Assembly: GCF_000186465.1 (NCBI RefSeq)
Contig: NZ_GL636091.1
Location: 165,188-229,187, forward strand
Direction: 5' to 3'
DNA: 64,000 nucleotides
DNA from: Streptococcus australis ATCC 700641
Lineage (GTDB): Bacteria > Bacillota > Bacilli > Lactobacillales > Streptococcaceae
Numbering within the stretch: the first letter of the stretch is position 1; each line of letters opens with the position of its first letter. A program made the position numbers and the translations under genes. The notes under the pieces are model-generated. The model did no database searches. It saw only the letters and a list, made by a program, of their open reading frames with translations, and had not been told where the DNA came from. Of the stretch, positions 1 through 9,420 are shown piece after piece.

Positions 1-1555
<1,555 letters not shown>

Positions 1556-1577
1556 ATCGTTCCTCCATTCCTGTATT

Positions 1578-1604
1578 TTAGCACTCTTTTATATCGAGTG
1601 CTAA
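1578..1604 (-). promoter_or_regulatory. CIRCE operator (HrcA site) upstream of groES
   Basis: The plus strand reads TTAGCACTC, a 9-nt spacer, then GAGTGCTAA: both arms match the CIRCE consensus perfectly. It sits between the promoter and the groES start, where HrcA binding blocks transcription. Confidence 0.97.
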
Positions 1605-1615
1605 CTCATGTTTCT

Positions 1616-1643
1616 ATTGTATCACTTGGTCAAAAATAGTCAA
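1616..1643 (-). promoter_or_regulatory. Sigma-A promoter of groES-groEL
   Basis: On the minus strand, TTGACT at 1643-1638, a 16-nt spacer and TACAAT at 1621-1616. The CIRCE element follows directly downstream. Confidence 0.85.
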
Positions 1644-1682
1644 GAAAAAAACACCTCAATCTCTTCGAAGTGCTTTCGATTT

Positions 1683-1976
1683 TTAGCCAACCAAATTCAA
1701 CTTTTGTTGGTAAGCTTGGATGACTTTTTGCAAGTTGGCTCGACCACGATACATCCCATAGCCCACTAGCAACATCCCTACTAGCCCAAATAGGGCTATC
1801 AAGCTACCTAAGATCAAAAATAGTAGAGAAGTTTTGTGAAAGAAATAAATCAGCAGTCCACCAATACTGGCCATGAGAAAGAGCACACTAAACCAGCGAC
1901 CCAAGTTTTCCAACATATGGCGTTGGTAGCGAATTTCCGTCTCATACCCCTTTATTAATTCTTGTCTGGTGTGCAT
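1683..1976 (-). CDS. Small two-helix membrane protein, function unknown
   Basis: A 97-residue protein starting at the ATG at 1976 (MHTRQELIKGYETEI), chosen because AAGGAGGC lies 4 nt upstream; an in-frame ATG five codons earlier has no such site. Two hydrophobic segments at about residues 30-50 and 53-75 are flanked by a basic N-terminus and a charged C-terminus (YRGRANLQKVIQAYQQKLN). I do not recognise a family with certainty. It lies directly after the terminator of the PTS operon with no clear promoter of its own, so it may depend on read-through. Confidence 0.7.
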   Translation of the reverse strand: MHTRQELIKGYETEIRYQRHMLENLGRWFSVLFLMASIGGLLIYFFHKTSLLFLILGSLIALFGLVGMLLVGYGMYRGRANLQKVIQAYQQKLNLVG

Positions 1977-1992
1977 AAATGCCTCCTTCAAT

Positions 1993-2043
1993 AAAAATTG
2001 AGAATGAAGTATTCGTAAAGGAGGTCACGTACTTCATTCTCAA
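1993..2043 (-). terminator. Intrinsic terminator of the PTS operon
   Basis: A perfect 14-bp stem (1998-2011 with 2030-2043), an 18-nt loop, and on the minus strand a following T run at 1997-1993. The ribosome-binding site of the next small gene begins just past it. Confidence 0.85.
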
Positions 2044-2078
2044 TGCTCCGGTTGCAATAAACTGTTTCTAGTTTTCTC

Positions 2079-2915
2079 TTAGTATTTGAGACCTGGATCA
2101 AAGATTCCAAGAGCTACCCCAGCCAAGGCGATGATGACCAAAAGAAGCATGACCTTGTTTGGTGAAACTTTCTTCTTCGCCATTAACCACCAGCAAAGAG
2201 TGATAAAGGCAGCAGTTAAGAGACCTGGATAAACACCATCAATCTTTTCTTGGATTTTAAGGAAGGCTTCTCCGTCAGCATTTTTGAATTCGAGGGCTGT
2301 TGTAACAGAGACCCAAGTCGCTGCTACAGCACCGATGACCATACCACCGACTACACTAATCGCTTTGCGAAGGGCTTGTCCTTTTGGTCCTACAAGGAAT
2401 TCTACAGCCTTGTCCCCTAAGTGATAACCTTTGAAGAAGGCGAAACGCATTCCCAAGTATACCAAGAGGTTCCAAACGACGATGTAGAAGAGAGCTCCTG
2501 TAATGTTTCCGTCTTTAGAAAGACCAAGGGCTATCCCGAGAAGTACAGGGATTAAGGTCCCAACAACCAAGGAGTCACCAATCCCGGCGATTGGTCCCAT
2601 CAGACCAGCACGCATCCCGTTGATGGTTTCGCCATCTACTGCATCTCCATTGGCACGCGCTTCTTCCAAACCAGCTGTAATCCCTACAACCAGTGATCCC
2701 AGTTGTGGTTCGGTATTAAAGAAGGCAGTATAGGTTTGCATAGCTTCTTTTTGTTCTTCTTTGGAATCATACATTTCTTCTACGATTGGAAGCATAGAAG
2801 TCAAATACCCAAAGGTTTGCATGTGTTCTTGAGAGAAACAGGTCAAGTGACCATAATACCAATGATGGAATGCTTTGGTTAGCGTTTTCTTTGAAATTTT
2901 CTTTTTATCAGCCAT
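2079..2915 (-). CDS. levG: PTS mannose/fructose-family EIID (LevG-like)
   Basis: Membrane component of a mannose-family phosphotransferase permease; with EIIC it forms the sugar channel. 278 residues from the ATG at 2915 (MADKKKISKKTLTKAFHHWYYGHLTCFSQEHMQ). That start is chosen because GGAGG lies about 8 nt upstream inside the end of EIIC and the gap after the EIIC stop is one base. The family signatures NGMRAGLMGPIAGIGDS and TLIPVLLGIALGL are visible, with C-terminal membrane helices. Last gene of the EIIA-B-C-D operon, followed by a strong terminator. In S. mutans the equivalent LevDEFG system takes up fructose and mannose; the substrate here is inferred from that synteny. Confidence 0.9.
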   Translation of the reverse strand: MADKKKISKKTLTKAFHHWYYGHLTCFSQEHMQTFGYLTSMLPIVEEMYDSKEEQKEAMQTYTAFFNTEPQLGSLVVGITAGLEEARANGDAVDGETINGMRAGLMGPIAGIGDSLVVGTLIPVLLGIALGLSKDGNITGALFYIVVWNLLVYLGMRFAFFKGYHLGDKAVEFLVGPKGQALRKAISVVGGMVIGAVAATWVSVTTALEFKNADGEAFLKIQEKIDGVYPGLLTAAFITLCWWLMAKKKVSPNKVMLLLVIIALAGVALGIFDPGLKY

Positions 2916-2916
2916 C

Positions 2917-3759
2917 TTAGATATCCTCCTCATCATCGTCAAAGTCATTTGCTCCAGCAGGGACGACTTTCATTGTTTTAATCACTTCAAGTTCATAGTA
3001 GATTACCGCAAAGATCAATGAAACCACCGCACTCGCTACCAAGTTCAAGCCAAGAGATTTTGCCAAGGTGAATCCAACAAAGAATGGAATGAAGTCTCTC
3101 ACTTCTGTAACGATTTGCTTCAAGAGGATGGCAATACCGACACATGGGAGAAGGGCGCCGACTGTAAAGAGGGCTTTCATCCAGTAACCATCCATTGGAA
3201 GGTATTGTTTCATCAAATCCACCATGTTTTCACCGTATTTGGTGATAATCATCGTTGGAAGGAAGGAGAAGAGGAAGTGAGAAATCCATGGGTAAACCCA
3301 GTCAACTGCGTAGAGTTTTTTGAAGTTTCCTTCTTCAACGGCTTTCCAACCGATGTGTTGCCAAAGCAAGTTCATGGTTGCAGTACCGTAGAAAAGAACG
3401 GTACCGATGGTCCCAACGGCTGCACCGATTGGGGCCGCTGCCGCTGCAATTGCTGCCTCACCCGTGATATTGTTGGCATGAACAAATAAGATAGAAAGAG
3501 GAATTCCGATATAAGAGATAGCCCGCACATCGGCAGATACGGTACCACCAGGTGTTACCAAGGCGATATAAACGACTTGAAGGGCAACCCCGACCATGAT
3601 ACCGGTTGTCACATCTCCAAGGATCAACCCTGAAATCAACCCTCCGACTAGAGGACGTCCAAGAGTATAGTTCCCGATACTGGTACCACCCATACCAGGC
3701 ATTGAAGACAAACTGGCGAAAATACCAAGCAAGATTGCTTGAATCCATGAAACTGTCAT
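2917..3759 (-). CDS. levF: PTS mannose/fructose-family EIIC (LevF-like)
   Basis: Integral membrane sugar-translocating subunit, 280 residues. The N-terminal region (WIQAILLGIFASLSSMPG, then GGTSIGNYTLGRPLVGGL and GDVTTGIMVG) is characteristic of mannose-family EIIC, and several hydrophobic helices follow to about residue 260. The C-terminus ends in an unusual acidic tail, NDFDDDEEDI, echoed by a similar tail on EIIA of the same operon. A 62-nt gap separates it from EIIB and contains a small hairpin (3801-3816). Confidence 0.9.
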   Translation of the reverse strand: MTVSWIQAILLGIFASLSSMPGMGGTSIGNYTLGRPLVGGLISGLILGDVTTGIMVGVALQVVYIALVTPGGTVSADVRAISYIGIPLSILFVHANNITGEAAIAAAAAPIGAAVGTIGTVLFYGTATMNLLWQHIGWKAVEEGNFKKLYAVDWVYPWISHFLFSFLPTMIITKYGENMVDLMKQYLPMDGYWMKALFTVGALLPCVGIAILLKQIVTEVRDFIPFFVGFTLAKSLGLNLVASAVVSLIFAVIYYELEVIKTMKVVPAGANDFDDDEEDI

Positions 3760-3821
3760 AACAAATGCTCCTTTTGTTTGTAAGTATAGTTTAGTGACGA
3801 AGAGCTAGGATGCTCTCCCCC

Positions 3822-4316
3822 CTAGAATCCGAATTTTGATTTAAAATCATCCCAATAACCGATGGAAACATCTGGCAACAACTGGAATTTCACCTTGTAG
3901 CCGGCAGCCTGAATAGCTTCAATGGCTTCTGCTTCTTCCTGGGTGATGGATTGGTTGTTCCCCAATTTCACAGCACCTGGACGGTCATTTGCAGGACCAA
4001 CAATGATTTCTTTAACATCCCCTGGGACAAACCCTTGGTCGACCAAAATTTCTTTCATATCGATGGGGTTCTTGGTAATCAAGAAATAGCGAGTTTCTGA
4101 TTCCGTTACTTTGGCAGATTTTTCTTTGAAAGCTTCCTTGGTCCAAACAAAGGTTTTCTTATCTGAAGCCCCTTTATAGGCTTGAATCAAGACCTTGTTG
4201 GAAGCTGCTGCGTCGTTGACGGCGATCAAGCCATCACAAGGCTTTTCTTTAGCCCATCGAGTTACTGTTTGACCGTGGATCATACGGTCGTCAATCCGTA
4301 CAAATGATACTACCAT
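3822..4316 (-). CDS. levE: PTS mannose/fructose-family EIIB (LevE-like)
   Basis: Cytosolic phosphocarrier that takes phosphate from EIIA and passes it to the sugar at EIIC/EIID. 164 residues; the N-terminus MVVSFVRIDDRMIHGQTVTRW contains the phosphorylation motif RMIHGQ with the active histidine at residue 14. Length and start are normal for the family. Second gene of the operon, 17 nt after EIIA. Confidence 0.92.
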   Translation of the reverse strand: MVVSFVRIDDRMIHGQTVTRWAKEKPCDGLIAVNDAAASNKVLIQAYKGASDKKTFVWTKEAFKEKSAKVTESETRYFLITKNPIDMKEILVDQGFVPGDVKEIIVGPANDRPGAVKLGNNQSITQEEAEAIEAIQAAGYKVKFQLLPDVSIGYWDDFKSKFGF

Positions 4317-4333
4317 TTTCTAACCTCCCTTAG

Positions 4334-4774
4334 TTAAATATCATCATCTTCTTCATCGTCACCCTCTACCGGGGCAAGGGCAAATTCTTGCAAGGCAGTG
4401 GAAGCTTCGGATAAAATCACCTGGGCTAAATCAGCCCCCTCCATCATGTCCTTCATCACAACTGCTGTCAACGCCATGGTCAAGTTCATTCCACCTAAGA
4501 TCAAGGCTGTACTCAGCTTTCCTTGCTCCTCTAGCACTGTCGCTGCCGTTGTCAAAGGACTGCCACCTACAATGTCTGCTAGAACTAAGACAGAGTCCTC
4601 ATCTGTTAAATGGGAAATCGCCTGACGAAAATCATGAGCAAAATCATCTACCGATTTGCCTTCTTTCAGTCCGACCGCAATCACCTGATCTATCTTATCC
4701 CCAGCAAACATTGCCAGCGAACTTTTCAGACCTTCTGCCAGTCCACCATGACTGACCAATACCAGATACTTCAT
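4334..4774 (-). CDS. levD: PTS mannose/fructose-family EIIA (LevD-like)
   Basis: Cytosolic phosphocarrier accepting phosphate from HPr. 146 residues; the active histidine is in MKYLVLVSHGGLAEG (His9), and ADIVGGSPLTTA is the conserved family block. It ends in an acidic tail GDDEEDDDI. First gene of the operon; AAAGGAGGAGAAAGG precedes the ATG. Upstream lie a -10 box with no recognisable -35, a cre-like sequence between the -10 and -35 positions, and phased TGACA boxes, suggesting both an activator and catabolite repression. Confidence 0.92.
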   Translation of the reverse strand: MKYLVLVSHGGLAEGLKSSLAMFAGDKIDQVIAVGLKEGKSVDDFAHDFRQAISHLTDEDSVLVLADIVGGSPLTTAATVLEEQGKLSTALILGGMNLTMALTAVVMKDMMEGADLAQVILSEASTALQEFALAPVEGDDEEDDDI

Positions 4775-4800
4775 CCTTTCTCCTCCTTTATGATGACCTT

Positions 4801-4827
4801 ATTGTATTGTTTTTGAAAGCGTTTTAC
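4801..4827 (-). promoter_or_regulatory. Promoter region of the lev PTS operon with cre-like site
   Basis: On the minus strand TACAAT (4806-4801) is a good -10, but the expected -35 position reads TAGTAA, so the promoter probably needs an activator. The plus strand at 4814-4827 reads TGAAAGCGTTTTAC, close to the CcpA cre consensus, and occupies the -10/-35 interval, a repressing position. Confidence 0.6.
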
Positions 4828-4830
4828 TAT

Positions 4831-4893
4831 TGTCATTTGTCACAAAGAAAAGTTGACATCTGTCAATAAAAAAATGACATCTGTCACTTGACA
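4831..4893 (-). promoter_or_regulatory. Phased TGACA/TGTCA boxes, candidate LevR binding sites
   Basis: TGTCATTTGTCA (4831-4842), TGACATCTGTCA (4854-4865), an identical TGACATCTGTCA (4875-4886) and a half site TGACA (4889-4893). The centres of the two identical palindromes are 21 bp apart, two helical turns, upstream of a promoter lacking a -35 box. Binding by the adjacent NarL-type regulator is inferred. The last palindrome is also part of a terminator stem. Confidence 0.5.
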
Positions 4894-4898
4894 GATGC
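4866..4898 (-). terminator. Intrinsic terminator of the lev sensor operon
   Basis: On the minus strand CATCTGTC, loop AAGT, GACAGATG, followed after TCA by a seven-T run. It lies 11 nt past the stop of the last sensor gene. Its stem uses the same sequence as the TGACA boxes. Confidence 0.7.
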
Positions 4899-4908
4899 CT
4901 AGTTGCTC

Positions 4909-6216
4909 TTAACGAAACTTCTCCCGAAGCATTTCCTCAATAATCTTTTGAATTTGAGGCAATTGATTATCAATATCCTTTGCTTTTAGAGCATTATAAA
5001 TCAAATAATCCAATCGATCCCAGATATCATCGGGTAGGTTGCCAGGAGTACTTAGGACAGCCTTTTTCATAATCTGGTCCAGGGTCCGATTCGTCAAGGA
5101 ATCAACCCCGAAATCATCCGCTTTAAGAAGGTCCCGACTTTCCGAACTATTGACCACCGAAGGGAGGACAGAGGTCCCCTGCGACTGCCGGAAGAGGTCC
5201 TGCTGGACCTGCTGGTCCTGGGTCAAAAATTCCATGAATTCCTTGGCCTCCTTGCTAGCACTGGCCCGAGAAGACAGAGCAAACAAGGACGTATCCACTA
5301 AGGTTGACGGAGTTGATCCAGAAGCCCCGGGCATAGGGATACAGGTCCAAGTGAAATTTGAATATTTGGCAACATGATAGGGATAAGGTTTATAAGTTCG
5401 GTACTGGGCCAAGGTCATCGGATAAAAAGCGACCTTGCCTTCATCAAAATCCTTAGAAGTAACATTGAAATTCCCATGAAGGGCTTCGAGTTTTTCGACA
5501 AAATAGAGCGAGCGCTTCATTTCTTTACTCGTCAGATTAATGTTATCCTGACGGAAAAGCTGGCCACCATGAGCTGCCAAGGCCTCCCTCCAGGTATAAT
5601 CTGTACTTCCAAACTGATCTAGCTCACCATCTCCATCTGTATCCCGCGTCACTTTTTGACAAATCGTATAAAATTCCTCCAAAGTCCACCCCTCTTTCGG
5701 AATAGCAATCCCTTCCTTTTCCAATAAATCTTTATTGACACACATCAAAACAGGATTGCTCTCAAATGGGAGGGCATACTGACGGTTCTTGTATTTACCT
5801 GCTTCTAGGGCAACTGGATAAAAATGAGAAGGATCGACCTGTTTGTCCATCAAGGGGGTCAAATCTTCTACCGCCCCACGCGCAGCTAACACCGGGAGCT
5901 CAGTACTGGATACCATATATAGATCTGGCTCCTGTCCATGGAGGATCTGATTGGCTAACCAGCTCGCATACTGATTCTTCGGAATCCCGCTTTCGTAGAC
6001 AATCTTTACCCCTGGATGCGTTTTTTCGAAACGAGCAATCGCTTGGTCCAAGACTTTTTCTTCCGTTTGGGTGGGCACATCCCAGCTAGATCCAGCGTAG
6101 ACCCCCAAGCGGACAAGCTTAGGCTGACGCTGCCACCAAATCCCTCCAGCAAGTAGAAAAAGCAAAAGCAAGCCTAGAAACAATCTGGAGCCTCGAATCT
6201 TACGTTTTTTCTTCAT
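4909..6216 (-). CDS. levT: Membrane-anchored extracellular sugar-binding protein, second lev co-sensor (LevT-like)
   Basis: 435 residues with the fold signature of a family 1 ABC solute-binding protein (residues about 50-400: EEKVLDQAIARFEKTHPGVKI, then DLYMVSSTELPVLAARGAVEDL). There is no lipobox: the N-terminus is basic (MKKKRKIRGSR), followed by one hydrophobic helix at about residues 12-28, so it should be anchored by an uncleaved helix. No permease genes accompany it, which suits a sensory rather than a transport role. It overlaps the response regulator stop by 4 nt and closes the operon. The name follows the syntenic S. mutans levQRST cluster, where two sugar-binding proteins work with the kinase; the ligand is inferred. 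Confidence 0.75.
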   Translation of the reverse strand: MKKKRKIRGSRLFLGLLLLFLLAGGIWWQRQPKLVRLGVYAGSSWDVPTQTEEKVLDQAIARFEKTHPGVKIVYESGIPKNQYASWLANQILHGQEPDLYMVSSTELPVLAARGAVEDLTPLMDKQVDPSHFYPVALEAGKYKNRQYALPFESNPVLMCVNKDLLEKEGIAIPKEGWTLEEFYTICQKVTRDTDGDGELDQFGSTDYTWREALAAHGGQLFRQDNINLTSKEMKRSLYFVEKLEALHGNFNVTSKDFDEGKVAFYPMTLAQYRTYKPYPYHVAKYSNFTWTCIPMPGASGSTPSTLVDTSLFALSSRASASKEAKEFMEFLTQDQQVQQDLFRQSQGTSVLPSVVNSSESRDLLKADDFGVDSLTNRTLDQIMKKAVLSTPGNLPDDIWDRLDYLIYNALKAKDIDNQLPQIQKIIEEMLREKFR

Positions 6217-6899
6217 CGGCTATCACTTTCTGTTCCAAAGTCCTTAGTGGTCACACCTTTTTGAACAGACCAAATAGCCAACTGGGTCCGATCCCGCAAG
6301 TTCAACTTAGACAAAATGGTTGATAGGTAATTCCGAATCGTTCCCTCAGATAGGAACAATTTGGCTGCGATTTCCTTATTAGACTCCCCAAAACCAACCT
6401 GCTGGATGATCCGCCATTCGGTCAGGGATAAGTCGCTCACATATTCTTCAGAAACGGAGATTGTATAATTGCTCTGAGCCATCTGAGAAAAAATCTGAAA
6501 AACCTTACTGGCAATATTGGGGTTAATCATGGCTCCCCCATGATAGACAATTTGAATGGCTTGGTAGAGTTCCTCTGTGGAAGCCCCTTTGAGCAAATAC
6601 CCTGAAGCTCCATATTTCAGAGCCCGAAAGATGAAATCATCATCGTCGAAGGTGGTTAGAATGATGATTTTTACCTCAGGGAAGCGTTCCTTGACTTCTT
6701 TTGTCGCCATCACACCATCCATCTTAGGCATACGAATATCCATCAATACAACATCTGGTCGATCTTGGGGGATTCGCTCTAGCACCTCATGACCATCTGC
6801 CACTGCAGAAGTCACCTGAATATCTTGATGAGCAGACAAAATAATTTGGAGCGATTCGCGAATCAGCGCTTGATCATCCGCAATCATTACTTTGATCAT
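6213..6899 (-). CDS. levR: NarL/FixJ-type response regulator of the lev system
   Basis: 228 residues. Receiver domain at residues 1-120 with acidic pocket D8-D9, phospho-acceptor D54 (VVLMDIRMPKMDG) and conserved Lys near residue 105 (GYLLKG). LuxR-type helix-turn-helix at about 155-215 (LTEWRIIQQVGFGESNKEIAAKL, then EGTIRNYLSTILSKL). It overlaps the kinase by 4 nt and the last sensor gene by 4 nt, so all are translationally coupled. In S. mutans the orthologous regulator activates the adjacent fructose/mannose PTS and fructan hydrolase; the same role is inferred here. The exact letter assignment of the S. mutans names is from memory. Confidence 0.85.
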   Translation of the reverse strand: MIKVMIADDQALIRESLQIILSAHQDIQVTSAVADGHEVLERIPQDRPDVVLMDIRMPKMDGVMATKEVKERFPEVKIIILTTFDDDDFIFRALKYGASGYLLKGASTEELYQAIQIVYHGGAMINPNIASKVFQIFSQMAQSNYTISVSEEYVSDLSLTEWRIIQQVGFGESNKEIAAKLFLSEGTIRNYLSTILSKLNLRDRTQLAIWSVQKGVTTKDFGTESDSR

Positions 6900-8215
6900 A
6901 AAAGATTTCCTCCTTTTTCTTTGGGCAATTCAATTCGTGTATAAAATCCATTTCGATTGGCAAATTCGATCCTTCCTCCCAAGATAGAAACCCGCTCTCG
7001 CATTTGTTTCAAACCATAGCCAACCTGCAGGTGGTCAAAACCAACCCCATTATCTTGGAGAATCATGATATAGGCATCTTCCACCAAAAAGGAAATCTGC
7101 ATATGGCTAGCATGACCGTGGCGGACAGAATTGGTCATGGATTCCTGAATCACGCGAAAGACGGTATCCTCCACCATGACATCCAGATCAACCTCATCCC
7201 AGTCATAGGTGAGATCGACTTGCAGGTGGGAGATGACTTGGTATTCGTGAACCAATTTCAAAACCGCATCCCTCAAGGTATGATCCTCTAGGGCACCTGG
7301 CCGAAGCTTGTTCAAAGAGCCCCGGACGTCCTTGATTCCATCCCGTACCACCGTAGAGACCGATTGCAGCTGGGTCTTGGCACGACCAGGGTCAATATCA
7401 ATCAGAACCCCAACTGCATCAATCCCAGCAGAAATGCCTGTCAAGGCATGGCCTAGAGTATCATGAATTTCCCGTGCTATCCGCTTGCGCTCCCGGTCCT
7501 CCGCAATCTTTTCCGAAAGGGCCATGTAGCTATTTAATTCCGTATTAACTTGCGATACCATTTCTAACTCTTTTTCGATTCGATGGTGCTCTGCTACTAC
7601 CGATAAAATGTAAAAGAGAAGAGAAATAATAAAGACAACCATATTTAAGGAAGCTAGCGCATTTTTAGCAAATAGAATAAGCATCCGAATCGATGAAGGA
7701 TAAAAGGCGATATAGGTATCCAGCGAAGGCAACTGTACAACGAGAGAGAGAATGTCATAATTGGTCACAAGGAGGACTATGAAACTCAGAAGGATAAAGG
7801 CAAACCAGTAGCGCCTGTCCTTGGAACTACTAAACTCTTTAGAACCATAAAAGATATCAGCAAATACCAAGAGGATGATCCCATTGTAGGAGAAGCTGAG
7901 GGACATCATGACACCTAACATCAGCAATATTTCTAGGATATTCCACTTGTCAAAAACCGACCACTCCTGTGTCCCTGGGCGCATCCGATAAAAGGTAATG
8001 AGAAGAATCCCTCCAAAGAGAAGGATGGAGATCCAAAAATTCTGAGCTGGGGAACTCGGTATTTCTCTCAATTGCTCCAACAATTGATAGCCTTGCCCCT
8101 TGGCGATGATGTAATTGGTCGCATGTAAGTAGAGCGAACTACTAAATAAAATGGCGATGAAATTAATAATTTTCAATAAAATCAAACTATAACGAATGCC
8201 ACGAAGCTTGGTCAT
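6896..8215 (-). CDS. levS: Sensor histidine kinase of the lev system (HisKA_3 type)
   Basis: 439 residues. Five or six hydrophobic segments in the first 210 residues with little extracellular domain, then a coiled dimerisation segment with phospho-acceptor His in REIHDTLGHALTG (His251) and a HATPase domain (VIQESMTNSVRHGHA, DNGVGFD, GYGLKQMRERV). I take the ATG at 8215, which forms TAATG with the stop of the preceding gene; a GTG three codons upstream is possible. Because the kinase has little outside the membrane, ligand sensing is plausibly delegated to the two anchored binding proteins encoded on either side. Confidence 0.85.
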   Translation of the reverse strand: MTKLRGIRYSLILLKIINFIAILFSSSLYLHATNYIIAKGQGYQLLEQLREIPSSPAQNFWISILLFGGILLITFYRMRPGTQEWSVFDKWNILEILLMLGVMMSLSFSYNGIILLVFADIFYGSKEFSSSKDRRYWFAFILLSFIVLLVTNYDILSLVVQLPSLDTYIAFYPSSIRMLILFAKNALASLNMVVFIISLLFYILSVVAEHHRIEKELEMVSQVNTELNSYMALSEKIAEDRERKRIAREIHDTLGHALTGISAGIDAVGVLIDIDPGRAKTQLQSVSTVVRDGIKDVRGSLNKLRPGALEDHTLRDAVLKLVHEYQVISHLQVDLTYDWDEVDLDVMVEDTVFRVIQESMTNSVRHGHASHMQISFLVEDAYIMILQDNGVGFDHLQVGYGLKQMRERVSILGGRIEFANRNGFYTRIELPKEKGGNLL

Positions 8216-9201
8216 TACTGCCACCCGTTGACATCGTATCGGTCAACATTATCCTTATCAATCATCTCAACTGGAATCTTATATTGCTCCTTGTAGGATT
8301 TACCTGTCCTCATGCACTCAATCACTTGCATCACCTGTCTCCCCATTTTAAGAGGAGATTGGGCAACCGTCCCTTCGATATCATCCGTCGTTGAGAGCAA
8401 TACCTTCATATCTGGAGAGCCATCGATTCCATAGATAGAAATCGGCATGGCTAGTTGGTTTTCCTTGATTGCCGCAAGGGCTCCGATGGCCGCTCGATCA
8501 TTTAAGGCTACGACGGTATCAAATACCAGACCATCCTGAATGACCTGGGAAACAGCTGGCAAGGCCAATTCTGTTTGACCACGAGTCTCTTCTCTCCCAA
8601 CAACCTGATAGGCAGGCTCCGACTGAATCGTATCTAAGAACCCTTGAATACGTTGCTCAGCCGACACTGTCCCCTTATGCTCTAAGAGTAGGATTTTCGC
8701 CCCATTTTTCTGCTTCATCAGGCGCTGGGCGACCAAGACCCCTGCCTGGTAATTATCCGACACCACACTGGCATCCACCGTGAAATGGCTGAGCTGACTA
8801 TCCACTGCAATGATTTTAATCCCTGCTTGTTGGGCTCTCTTCAGGGAAGCAATGATTTTAGGACTATCTCCTTTTACAGGATTAATCACAATCACATTGA
8901 CCTTTTGTTTACGAAAATAATCAATCTGTTGACTTTGTTTTTCTTCGTCTAACTCTGGATTACGAACTAGAAGCAAGTCCCCTTTTTCGTCAGCCACTCG
9001 TTCAATCTCTGCATTAAGCGTTTGATAGAATTCATTGTTCATGGTCATGTAAGTCACGCCAATCCGCATTTGACCAGGAACAGGCTTTAGTTGACTAGCA
9101 TTCAAGTAGATGACCACTACCACAAAAATCAGGCTCCAAAATATCGCATAAATCATCGCTCGATTCCGTTTCTTTTGAACGATTTCCTCTTCTAATTCCA
9201 T
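8215..9201 (-). CDS. levQ: Membrane-anchored ribose-binding-type sugar sensor (LevQ-like)
   Basis: 328 residues. One hydrophobic helix at about residues 16-35 without a lipobox, then a periplasmic-binding-protein/LacI-type ligand domain (MRIGVTYMTMNNEFYQTLN; VNVIVINPVKGDSPKI; GIKIIAVDSQLSHF; VVALNDRAAIGALAAI; IYGIDGSPDMKVLL). No ABC partner genes adjoin it, and the next gene is a histidine kinase with a start overlapping this stop. First gene of the four-gene sensor operon; GAGGAG precedes the ATG. This is the order of the S. mutans levQRST locus, which also sits between groESL/PTS and ssb. Confidence 0.75.
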   Translation of the reverse strand: MELEEEIVQKKRNRAMIYAIFWSLIFVVVVIYLNASQLKPVPGQMRIGVTYMTMNNEFYQTLNAEIERVADEKGDLLLVRNPELDEEKQSQQIDYFRKQKVNVIVINPVKGDSPKIIASLKRAQQAGIKIIAVDSQLSHFTVDASVVSDNYQAGVLVAQRLMKQKNGAKILLLEHKGTVSAEQRIQGFLDTIQSEPAYQVVGREETRGQTELALPAVSQVIQDGLVFDTVVALNDRAAIGALAAIKENQLAMPISIYGIDGSPDMKVLLSTTDDIEGTVAQSPLKMGRQVMQVIECMRTGKSYKEQYKIPVEMIDKDNVDRYDVNGWQ

Positions 9202-9268
9202 CTCTTCTCCTCTTAAAAACGGATTATTTTGCTACATCAAACATTTTCGTTCGCATTTAATACCTTTT

Positions 9269-9277
9269 ATTATAGCA
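9269..9277 (-). promoter_or_regulatory. Extended -10 promoter of the lev sensor operon
   Basis: The minus strand reads TGCTATAAT, a consensus -10 with the TGn extension; no convincing -35 is visible. Confidence 0.6.
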
Positions 9278-9375
9278 TTTTTTACCAAGAGCTTGAAGGT
9301 CTCTCGGAAATGAATGCGTTTTACGTCTCTATCTAGATAATAACTTCTCCCTACAACTTCAGTAAGAAGTTTCGA

Positions 9376-9414
9376 AAAAGAAAAAACGACACAGCTGACC
9401 AGCTGCACCGTTTT
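9376..9414 (-). terminator. Intrinsic terminator of ssbB
   Basis: A 12-bp stem with wobble pairs (9386-9397 with 9400-9411), followed on the minus strand by a T run. Confidence 0.75.
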
Positions 9415-9420
9415 CTTCTG

